From Catelliglobosispora koreensis DSM 44566 (GTDB lineage: Bacteria > Actinomycetota > Actinomycetes > Mycobacteriales > Micromonosporaceae): 64,000 nt of DNA. The position numbers and the translations under genes are program-made. Of the stretch, positions 56,731-63,272 are shown piece by piece (within the stretch, counting starts at the first letter, position 1; each line of letters opens with the position of its first letter). The notes beneath the pieces are model-generated. The model searched no databases and was not told the DNA's origin. It was given only the letters and a program-made list of their open reading frames with translations. Where the stretch lies: assembly GCF_000379685.1 (NCBI RefSeq), contig NZ_KB903292.1:310001-374000 (forward strand), written 5' to 3'.

Positions 56731-57322
56731 GGACCTGAATCCGGTACTCACCTGAGGTGACGGGGTGAAAGTCCACCACCTCAAAGCATTCCGAGACGAA
56801 TGCCTTCAGCTGCTCGTCGGTTCTTCTTGAAAAGAATCGCTTGGGTACTGCTTGATCGTTGTCGTGGATGCCTTCGTGCGCTTCACCGCCGTAGACACCG
56901 ATGAAGAACAGGCCGCCGGGCTTCAGAAGGTCGTGGATGGCGGTCAGCACCCGGGGCAGGTCTTTGTTCGGCACATGCAGCAGGCAGTTCAAGGCCCACA
57001 CCGCGTCAAAGGACTCGGGCGGAAAGTCCAGGCTCAGGAAGTCCATCACGTGGGCGTCGAGTCCCTTGGCCCGGCAACGCGCCACCATCTCTGGTGACAG
57101 GTCGGTCGCGGTCACACTTAGCCCGTTGCGCTGGAAGAAGTAGCTGTCGTGCCCCGTTCCCGCGCCGATCTCCAGGAGCTTCTGCCCTTTGGTAAGACGG
57201 CGGAGAAAGGACTCACGTTCAGCGAGCTTCCACGGCTCCTTGGCCTGTCCGTCGCGAGTGGCCGCGTCGGCGTCGTAGGAGTCTTTGAGGCTGGCTATGA
57301 CTTCTTCATAAGCTGGGGTCAC
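56714..57322 (-). CDS. Class I SAM-dependent methyltransferase
   Basis: This 202-residue methyltransferase has motif I LLEIGAGTGHDSYFF, acidic motif TATDLSPEMVARC, FDAVWALNCLLHVPNKDLP and LKPGGLFFIGVYGG. The GTG at 57322 overlaps the PPOX stop (GTGA), so it is the last gene of an SDR-SDR-micro-ORF-PPOX-methyltransferase operon. The substrate is unknown. Nothing ties it directly to sterols except position. Confidence 0.85.
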   Translation of the reverse strand: MTPAYEEVIASLKDSYDADAATRDGQAKEPWKLAERESFLRRLTKGQKLLEIGAGTGHDSYFFQRNGLSVTATDLSPEMVARCRAKGLDAHVMDFLSLDFPPESFDAVWALNCLLHVPNKDLPRVLTAIHDLLKPGGLFFIGVYGGEAHEGIHDNDQAVPKRFFSRRTDEQLKAFVSECFEVVDFHPVTSGEYRIQVLIARR

Positions 57323-57765
57323 AGCTTCCGATGATCCCACGACGACACGCGTGTGGGGCGCACGAAGTAGGCCAGGCGTTTCCGTGCGGTCCAGGCGATG
57401 AATTCGTCTAGGCCCTCTTCCGGGACGCCGGTCAGGTCTTTGGCGATGAGCTTGCCGACACCGAGCACTCCGGCCGGATCGTCAATCAAGTCAACGACTC
57501 CGTTGATCTGAACGCCGCGCAGCTCGAAGTAGTCCTTGCCATCCTCCACGAGGACGGTCAGGCGGGGGTCCCGGGCTAGGTTCAGCGCCTTCTGCGACGA
57601 GCGGTAAGTCCAGAACGCGACCTGACCGTCCACATAGGAATAGAACATGGTGACCAGATGCGGCGTCCCGTCCCGGTTGATTGTCGCCAGCTGCATCTTC
57701 GTGTTGGCACCCAGGAAATCCTGGATCTCCTGATCCGTCATCGCCGCCTTAGCCCGGTCGCTCAT
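57319..57765 (-). CDS. Pyridoxamine 5'-phosphate oxidase-fold (PPOX/F420) protein
   Basis: This 148-residue split-barrel protein (IQDFLGANTKMQLATINRDGTPHLVTMFYSYVDGQVAFWT, SSQKALNLARDPRLTVLVEDG, RKRLAYFVRPTRVSSWDHRKL) resembles PPOX-class F420-dependent oxidoreductases of actinobacteria. Cofactor type cannot be settled by eye. The ATG at 57765 shares ATGA with the micro-ORF copy B before it, and its stop overlaps the methyltransferase start. Confidence 0.83.
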   Translation of the reverse strand: MSDRAKAAMTDQEIQDFLGANTKMQLATINRDGTPHLVTMFYSYVDGQVAFWTYRSSQKALNLARDPRLTVLVEDGKDYFELRGVQINGVVDLIDDPAGVLGVGKLIAKDLTGVPEEGLDEFIAWTARKRLAYFVRPTRVSSWDHRKL

Positions 57766-57911
57766 GTCTGCGTCTCCCTTCGGTCGCCGGCGCCATGAGG
57801 CACTCGCCACCCTGCAATTGCGATTCGCTCGGGAAAGCCTGAGACGCGCTTCGCGCCCAGGCTCCGCGACCACATCGCCGGTTCCGCACGGAAAGGCGCT
57901 CCCTCGCTCAT
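57762..57911 (-). CDS. Conserved coupling micro-ORF, copy B (49 residues)
   Basis: The frame starts 4 nt after the SDR stop and ends in ATGA over the PPOX start. It opens MSEGAPFRAEPAMW, then has the shared block FPERIAIAGW and VPHGAGDRRE. About 22 extra residues lie between the start and the shared block, compared with copies A and C. The 20-base core is at 57774-57793 in reverse orientation. The conserved part carries the PPOX ribosome binding site. Confidence 0.6.
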   Translation of the reverse strand: MSEGAPFRAEPAMWSRSLGAKRVSGFPERIAIAGWRVPHGAGDRRETQT

Positions 57912-57915
57912 GGGA

Positions 57916-58836
57916 TTAATTCTCGCCGAAGGTGGTTTCGGCGAGGGGGAGGGTCGCCTCGGTGACGAAGCCGGCTTTGGGTGGATCGGCGGTGAACAGC
58001 CCGTCCAGGGCTTCGTGGATGGACTCCGCTGACCACAGGTCACGGAAGCTCGCCTTGAGGGTCGGCGGTGCCATGACGGCGACGACTCCGCTGTGGACGA
58101 TGAAGACCTCGCCCGTGATGAGTGCAGCGGCGGGACTGGCTAGATAGGTCACGAGGGGCGCGACGTGTTCTGGGGCAAGCGGATCACGGTCGCCGGTCGG
58201 GGCCTGGCCCATCAGGCTCACCGTCATTTCGGTGCGCGCACGGGGGCAGATCGCGTTGGCCAGCACGCCATAGCGGGCGCAACTGCGTGCGGTCGACAGC
58301 GTCAGCGCGGTGATCCCGCCTTTGGCAGCCGCGTAATTGGGCTGGCCCGCCGAGCCGAGCAGGAAGGCCTCCGATGACGTGTTGATGATGCGCCCGTAAA
58401 CGGGCCGTCCCGTCTGCTTGCTCTGATCACGCCAGTAGGCGGTGGCGAACCGTGAAGTCACAAAGTGCCCGCGCAGGTGCACGCGCATGACGAGATCCCA
58501 CTCGTCGGGCGTCATGGTGAAAATCATGCGGTCGCGCAGAACCCCGGCGTTGTTGACCAGAATGTTGAGTCCGCCCAAGGCTTCCGCGGCTTTCATGATG
58601 GCTTCGCCCGTGGCCCATTCCGCCACGTCCCCGGCGCACACCGCAGCTTCGCCGCCCTTGGCCGCGATCTCCTCAGCCACCGCTTGCACCGCGTCGCCTG
58701 GCAGATCGTTAAGCACGACCTTGGCGCCAGCTTGAGCCAGTGCGATGGCTTCGGCGCGGCCGAGGCCGTTGCCCGCACCGGTAACGACGGCGACTTTGCC
58801 TTCCAGACTCAGCGAACTATCCACTGTGGACTCCAT
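57916..58836 (-). CDS. Short-chain dehydrogenase with C-terminal extension (Rv3548c-like)
   Basis: This 306-residue SDR has VAVVTGAGNGLGRAEAIALAQ, NNAGVLRDRM, IINTSSEAFLLGSAGQPNYAAAKGG and a C-terminal tail of about 50 residues after the usual SDR end (SFRDLWSAESIHEALDGLF). The layout resembles Rv3548c and the hydroxyacyl-CoA dehydrogenase part of peroxisomal multifunctional enzymes. The ATG at 58836 follows the upstream SDR stop by 2 nt. It is likely a 3-hydroxyacyl-CoA dehydrogenase in side-chain or ring breakdown (inference). Confidence 0.85.
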   Translation of the reverse strand: MESTVDSSLSLEGKVAVVTGAGNGLGRAEAIALAQAGAKVVLNDLPGDAVQAVAEEIAAKGGEAAVCAGDVAEWATGEAIMKAAEALGGLNILVNNAGVLRDRMIFTMTPDEWDLVMRVHLRGHFVTSRFATAYWRDQSKQTGRPVYGRIINTSSEAFLLGSAGQPNYAAAKGGITALTLSTARSCARYGVLANAICPRARTEMTVSLMGQAPTGDRDPLAPEHVAPLVTYLASPAAALITGEVFIVHSGVVAVMAPPTLKASFRDLWSAESIHEALDGLFTADPPKAGFVTEATLPLAETTFGEN

Positions 58837-58838
58837 GT

Positions 58839-59600
58839 TCAGTAACCCGGGCCGCTAATCATGCCGCCGTCGACGAGAAATTCTGATCCGGTGCAGTAGG
58901 ACGATTCGTCCGAGGCGAGGAAGGCGACGAGCCGAGAAACCTCGATGGGCTCACCAAAACGCGGGATCGGCAAGCGGGACAGGAAGTTAGTCGCGGTGTC
59001 CTGATCCACGTTGCCCGCCATTGACATCGCCATCGGGGTGAGGATGCCGCCCGGGTGTACCGAGTTGACACGGATGCCGAACTGGCCAAGCTCCTGTGCG
59101 GCGCTGCGCGTGATGCCACGGATGGCGAACTTGCTGGCGCTATATGCCGCAAGACCGGCTGCTCCGGCGAAGCCCTCGATCGAGGAGATGTTGACGATCG
59201 ACCCGCCCTCGGCTGCCGTCATCGCACCGATCACGGACTTGATGCCCAGCCAGGTGCCGACGGCGTTGATGTCGAGGCTGCGGCGGAAGTCTTCCACCGC
59301 CATGTCCGCGATTTTGCCGTGCTGCAGGATGCCCGCGTTGTTGACGAGGATGTCAAGGCGGCCAAAGGTTTCCACAGCTGTCGCGACGGCGGCAGTCCAG
59401 TCGGCCTCGCTGGTGACGTCGTGATGCACATATCGGGCCACGTCAGGATCGAGCTTGCCAGCGACCGCGGCACCCCAGTCGTCAAGCACGTCGCCAAAGA
59501 CGACCTTGGCCCCCTCGGCGACGAAGTGGCGGACGTGAGACTTGCCCATGCCGCGGGCGCCTCCGGTGATCAGCGCTACCTTGCCTGCCAGCCTGCCCAT
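58839..59600 (-). CDS. Short-chain dehydrogenase, 3-alpha/20-beta-HSD-like
   Basis: This 253-residue SDR has ALITGGARGMGKSHVRHFVAEGAKVVFGD, NNAGILQHG, ISSIEGFAGAAGLAAYSASKFA (catalytic Ser, Tyr, Lys) and SSYCTGSEFLVDGG. It resembles actinobacterial 3-alpha,20-beta-hydroxysteroid dehydrogenases (FabG3 type). Steroid hydroxyl oxidation or reduction is likely. The ATG at 59600 heads an operon of two SDRs, micro-ORF B, PPOX protein and methyltransferase, with a near-consensus KstR box 35 nt upstream. Confidence 0.86.
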   Translation of the reverse strand: MGRLAGKVALITGGARGMGKSHVRHFVAEGAKVVFGDVLDDWGAAVAGKLDPDVARYVHHDVTSEADWTAAVATAVETFGRLDILVNNAGILQHGKIADMAVEDFRRSLDINAVGTWLGIKSVIGAMTAAEGGSIVNISSIEGFAGAAGLAAYSASKFAIRGITRSAAQELGQFGIRVNSVHPGGILTPMAMSMAGNVDQDTATNFLSRLPIPRFGEPIEVSRLVAFLASDESSYCTGSEFLVDGGMISGPGY

Positions 59601-59634
59601 CGGGCCAACCTCCCTAACGCTTGCTTGGGAGGAC

Positions 59635-59648
59635 GATAACAGGTTTCA
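59635..59648. promoter_or_regulatory. KstR operator, one mismatch
   Basis: GATAACAGGTTTCA differs from the KstR consensus only at the first base. It overlaps the last 3 bases of kstR2 and lies 35 nt before the SDR operon on the same strand. Confidence 0.75.
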
Positions 59649-60230
59649 GTCTGTTTTCGTTATGCCCTCGAAGACGAGACGAAGGAACGCGCTGACCACT
59701 TCATCGGTCTTCCAGGACCCACCCTGCTGCCAGTGCACGGGCACCCAGAGGATGTCGCGCAGCAGCCGGTAGGTCAGCTTCGGGTTCAGATCCGAGCGGA
59801 AAGCGCCGGTCTTCATGCCGCGTTCGAGCTGTGTGATCCAGATGCTTTCGATCTCGTGGAGGGCGGTTCGCAAGTACCCAAAACGGGGTTGTTTGGAAAA
59901 GTAGCTCCAGTCGTTTTGCAGCATGGTGACCGCGGCCCGGTGGTGCCCGAGCGTTCCCGTGCTTGACCTGACAATGCGTTCGAGCACTTCACGCGGGCCA
60001 GCGCCCGAGGCGGCCGCCTCCCGGTAATGCTCCAGCACTTCGTTGAGGAACGACGTCAGGATCTCGTCGCCGATGGATTCTTTGGAGTCGAAGTGGTGAT
60101 AGAGACTGCCGGACAGGATGCCAGCAGCGTCGGCGATTTCGCGGACCGTGGTCGCGCGGAACCCCTTTTCGGCGAAGAGCTCGCCGGCCAGCAGCACCAG
60201 GTGAGCCCGGCGTTCGGAAGTTGCGGTCAC
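59646..60230 (-). CDS. kstR2: KstR2, TetR-family repressor of HIP catabolism
   Basis: This 194-residue TetR protein is close to Mtb Rv3557c: LFAEKGFRATTVREIADAAGILSGSLYHHFDSKESIGDEIL (residues about 15-57, DNA-binding), QPRFGYL, LTYRLLRDILWVPVHW. KstR2 responds to HIP-CoA and controls ring-C/D genes through AnCAAGnnCTTGnT sites; one exact site lies at 30024-30037. The GTG at 60230 gives the family N-terminus. It is divergent from a zinc alcohol dehydrogenase gene that carries a KstR box, so KstR may influence kstR2 expression. Confidence 0.93.
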   Translation of the reverse strand: MTATSERRAHLVLLAGELFAEKGFRATTVREIADAAGILSGSLYHHFDSKESIGDEILTSFLNEVLEHYREAAASGAGPREVLERIVRSSTGTLGHHRAAVTMLQNDWSYFSKQPRFGYLRTALHEIESIWITQLERGMKTGAFRSDLNPKLTYRLLRDILWVPVHWQQGGSWKTDEVVSAFLRLVFEGITKTD

Positions 60231-60290
60231 CGAGTCATTATGACCGGCCGTTGTTTCAGGCCGGCGCTCCGCGCTTCTTGTCAGAAAAAT

Positions 60291-60304
60291 TGGAACCTGT
60301 TCTA
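60291..60304. promoter_or_regulatory. KstR operator, exact match
   Basis: TGGAACCTGTTCTA fits the KstR consensus exactly. It lies 8 nt before the alcohol dehydrogenase ATG, which has no ribosome binding site, and 60 nt from kstR2. Confidence 0.87.
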
Positions 60305-60312
60305 CTCGTCTC

Positions 60313-61374
60313 ATGCGTGCCGCCGTGTTGCACTCCGTCGAGGACGGAAAGCTCTCCATTCGCGACGATGTCGAAGTGCTCGGCCCCGGGCCGGGGGAGA
60401 TTCGCGTCAAGCTCCGGGCCTCCGGTGTCTGCCACACTGACCTGTCCATTACTCAGGGCGGGCTGCCGCAAACGTTTCCGGCGGTGCTCGGGCACGAGGC
60501 GGCCGGCGACGTCGTCGAGGTCGGCGAAGGCGTGGAAGACTTCAGCGTCGGTGACCGCGTCATCGCGAATTGGCTCCCCGCTTGCGGTTCCTGCGCGCAT
60601 TGCGTGCGGCGTGAGCCTTACCTGTGCATGACACACGTGATGATGGCCTATGTGGCGCCACGGTTCATCGCGGGAGACACGAGTCTGTTCGCCATGGCCG
60701 GCGTCGGTGGGTTCGCCGAGGAGATCGTGGTCAACCGCTTGGGCGCGGTGAAGATCGGCGACGATATTCCTTACGACGTCGCGTGTTTGGTCGGCTGCGG
60801 TGTCATGACCGGTGTTGGAGCCGTCATTAACACCGCGCGCGTCGAGCCTGGGTCTTCGGTGTGCGTCATTGGCTGCGGTGGCGTTGGGATCGCCGCGATC
60901 CAGGGCGCCCGGATCGCCGGTGCGTCAAAGATTGTCGCCGTGGACACCAATGTGTCCAAACACGACACGGCGCTGCGTTTTGGCGCGACGCACGCGTGCA
61001 CACCTGACGCGCTCGAAGCCGGTGACGGTTTTGACTATGTGTTTGAGGTAGTGGGGATTCCGGCGACGATCCGCAAGGCGTGGACAGCTTGCCGCCGTGG
61101 TGGCCAGATCATCATCGTCAGCGCGGGCCGCAGCGATCACGCTGTCGAGTTCAGCCCGTTCGAGCTGCTGTTTGAGGCGAAGACGATTGTGCCGTCGATG
61201 TTCGGCTCGGCCGACCCGCATCGCGATTTCCCACGCCTACTGGACTTTTACCGCACCGGGCAGCTCGACCTCGACAGCATGATCACGCACCGGATCAAGC
61301 TTGATGACGTGGGTGAGGCACTGGCGAACCTCGGCCGGGGCGACGTGATCCGCCAAGTGATCATTCACGACTGA
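60313..61374 (+). CDS. Zinc-dependent medium-chain alcohol dehydrogenase
   Basis: This 353-residue MDR protein has catalytic zinc ligands in SGVCHTDLS (Cys) and LGHEAAG (His), the structural zinc loop CGSCAHCVRREPYLC, and the NAD motif GCGGVGIAAIQGARIAGA. The fold fits class III-like or AdhD-type alcohol dehydrogenases. The ATG at 60313 has no ribosome binding site and follows a KstR box by 8 nt. Side-chain C26 alcohol oxidation or steroid hydroxyl oxidation are candidates (inference). The end overlaps the nei-type gene by 10 bp. Confidence 0.88.
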   Translation: MRAAVLHSVEDGKLSIRDDVEVLGPGPGEIRVKLRASGVCHTDLSITQGGLPQTFPAVLGHEAAGDVVEVGEGVEDFSVGDRVIANWLPACGSCAHCVRREPYLCMTHVMMAYVAPRFIAGDTSLFAMAGVGGFAEEIVVNRLGAVKIGDDIPYDVACLVGCGVMTGVGAVINTARVEPGSSVCVIGCGGVGIAAIQGARIAGASKIVAVDTNVSKHDTALRFGATHACTPDALEAGDGFDYVFEVVGIPATIRKAWTACRRGGQIIIVSAGRSDHAVEFSPFELLFEAKTIVPSMFGSADPHRDFPRLLDFYRTGQLDLDSMITHRIKLDDVGEALANLGRGDVIRQVIIHD

Positions 61375-62171
61375 CAGACCGCACACCAGTACATGTTGCG
61401 GCCAGCGAGTTCGCCACGGCTAACTGGTGTTCCGCAGACCAAGCACGGCAGACTCGCTCGGCGGTAGACATAGACTTCGCCGCCGTGCCGGTCGACGCGG
61501 GCGGGCCGTCCCATCGCTTCCGGCAAGTGCTGTGGCCACACCGTGTCGATCCGGCCGGTCCCGACCGCTTGCCGCATAAGGGTTTCGAGGTCGGCCCAGA
61601 TGCCGTGCCACTTCTTTCGCGTGAGTTTGCTGCCGGGTGTCAGCGGCCGCAGGCCCGCGCGGTAAAGCACTTCGAGGGCGAAGATGAGGCCCGCTCCGGC
61701 CACAATGGACTGATCAAGCAGCAGCCCGGCCATCGGCGCGTTGCTGCGCTTCAGACGCGCGAAGACGGCCGCTTCGTCGCCATCGCCGCGGATGGGGTCG
61801 GCGCCCAGGCGACCGCGCAGCGCCTCGATCTCAGCTTCGGTGAGCAGCTCGCAGGTGTTAGGCCCGCGCAGCTCGACCCAGTGCTTCTTGTGCCATAACC
61901 GCAGCCGCAGTTCGCCCTCTGGGATGGGCATGGGCGCGGTGCCCTCGCGGAACTTTCCGTAAAGGCCGAGATGGATGTGCAAAGTGTGACCCGTGCTGTA
62001 GGTGTGCAGCAGGTGCTTGCCATAGGCCTCGGCGGCCTCCAGCTTCGCACCACTGATGAGGGACGCACCCGCCGCGAACCGCCCTTGTGGGCTGTCCGCG
62101 GACACCGGCTTGCCAGCGAAAAGCTCGGTGTGACGCAGTGCCAGCCGGTGAATCGTGTGTCCCTCAGGCAT
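61365..62171 (-). CDS. nei: Nei-type DNA glycosylase/AP lyase
   Basis: This 268-residue Fpg/Nei-family protein begins with MPEGHTIHRL (catalytic Pro1 after Met removal, Glu2), Lys52 in AYGKHLLH and a C-terminal zinc finger (CLVCGTPV ... CAVCQS). It matches Mtb Nei1 in pattern. In place of the conserved Asn in the family's GVGN(I/V)Y segment it has GAGLIF (Leu162). The start at 62171 is set by the obligatory MPEG; an ATG 33 nt upstream would block Pro1 chemistry. It repairs oxidised pyrimidines. It is unrelated to sterol catabolism and marks the cluster edge. Confidence 0.9.
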   Translation of the reverse strand: MPEGHTIHRLALRHTELFAGKPVSADSPQGRFAAGASLISGAKLEAAEAYGKHLLHTYSTGHTLHIHLGLYGKFREGTAPMPIPEGELRLRLWHKKHWVELRGPNTCELLTEAEIEALRGRLGADPIRGDGDEAAVFARLKRSNAPMAGLLLDQSIVAGAGLIFALEVLYRAGLRPLTPGSKLTRKKWHGIWADLETLMRQAVGTGRIDTVWPQHLPEAMGRPARVDRHGGEVYVYRRASLPCLVCGTPVSRGELAGRNMYWCAVCQS

Positions 62172-62202
62172 AGCGCCGACAATATCCGGGTACGGGACAC
62201 TC

Positions 62203-62289
62203 ATGAGCGAGGGCTTGCCCGAGCGAATCGGAATCGCAGCGTGGCTAGTGCCTCATGGCGCCGGCGACCGAAGGGAGTTGGCGACATGA
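62203..62289 (+). CDS. Conserved 28-residue coupling micro-ORF, copy C
   Basis: This frame encodes MSEGLPERIGIAAW followed by VPHGAGDRREL and ends in ATGA over the pfkB-like gene start. It is exactly the same length as copy A (28 residues). The 20-base core is at 62258-62277. Here it stands as the first frame of a transcript, 31 bp from the divergent nei-type start, so it is not bridging two older genes. No domain is visible. Confidence 0.6.
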   Translation: MSEGLPERIGIAAWLVPHGAGDRRELAT

Positions 62290-63272
62290 GTGGACAGGTC
62301 ATGGTGTTTGTTCCCGCGCCGGAACTGACGATCACGATCGAGCAAGCCGGAGACGAGCCTGATATCCATCTGCACGCTGGTGGACAGGGGATCTGGCAGG
62401 CCCGGATGATGGCAACCCTAGGCGTACCCGTGGTCCTGTGCACCGCCTTCGGCGGCGAGAGCGGTGAGGTACTCAAGTCGCTGACCGCGGCTGAGGGCGT
62501 CCTCGTGCGGTCCGTCGCGGCGGAGGCGAGCAACGGGGCGTACATCCACGACCGTCGCAGTGGTGATCGAGTAGAAGTCGCGCAGGCACCCGGTGCCGCG
62601 CTCACCAGGCACGACTTTGACGAGCTGTATGGACTGGCCCTGGCTGAAGGCCTGCGCTCGACCGTGACGCTCCTGAGTGGAACGCGCAACCCCCGGGTCA
62701 TCGAGCCCGACTCCTACCGTCGGCTGGCGGGCGACCTGCGCCGCAGCGACTGTGCCGTGATCGCCGACCTCAGCGGGGAGTACCTGTCGGCGGTGCTCGA
62801 GAGCGGCCTGAGTTTCCTCAAGGTCAGTCATGAGGAACTGGTCAACGACGGCTGGGCCCGCGACGACAGCGTGGAGGCGCTGACCGAGGCGATCCACGCG
62901 CTTAACGCGGCCGGTGCGGAAGCCCTCGTGGTGAGCCGGGCGGAAAAGCCAGCGCTCGCCCTGATCGAAGGCGATCTGTACGAGGTCATCCTGCCCGAAC
63001 TGGAGCCCGCGGATCACCATGGTGCTGGCGACTCCATGACGGCAGGAGTGACGGCGACCCTCGCCCAAGGCGGCGACCTGCGCACGGCGATCCGCATCGG
63101 AGCGGCGGCGGGCGCGGTGAACGTGACGCGGCACGGTCTGGGCACGGGACAGGCCGACGTCATCGCCGCTCTGATGGACAAAGTTGAGCTACGCGTTCTG
63201 AGCCTGAAAGACAAACCTTCCCGGACCGTCACTCCGGACGAACTAGCGGACGAAGCGAGGCAAGACACGTGA
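62286..63272 (+). CDS. PfkB/ribokinase-family sugar kinase
   Basis: This 328-residue PfkB-fold protein has the substrate-side GGQGIWQARMMATLGVPV, a central ADLSGEYL region and the anion-hole/catalytic base motif HHGAGDSMTAGV (Asp about 250). It resembles 1-phosphofructokinase/tagatose-kinase-type members; the sugar is unknown. The ATG at 62286 is fused by ATGA to micro-ORF C. The stop overlaps surE as GTGA. Confidence 0.86.
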   Translation: MSGQVMVFVPAPELTITIEQAGDEPDIHLHAGGQGIWQARMMATLGVPVVLCTAFGGESGEVLKSLTAAEGVLVRSVAAEASNGAYIHDRRSGDRVEVAQAPGAALTRHDFDELYGLALAEGLRSTVTLLSGTRNPRVIEPDSYRRLAGDLRRSDCAVIADLSGEYLSAVLESGLSFLKVSHEELVNDGWARDDSVEALTEAIHALNAAGAEALVVSRAEKPALALIEGDLYEVILPELEPADHHGAGDSMTAGVTATLAQGGDLRTAIRIGAAAGAVNVTRHGLGTGQADVIAALMDKVELRVLSLKDKPSRTVTPDELADEARQDT

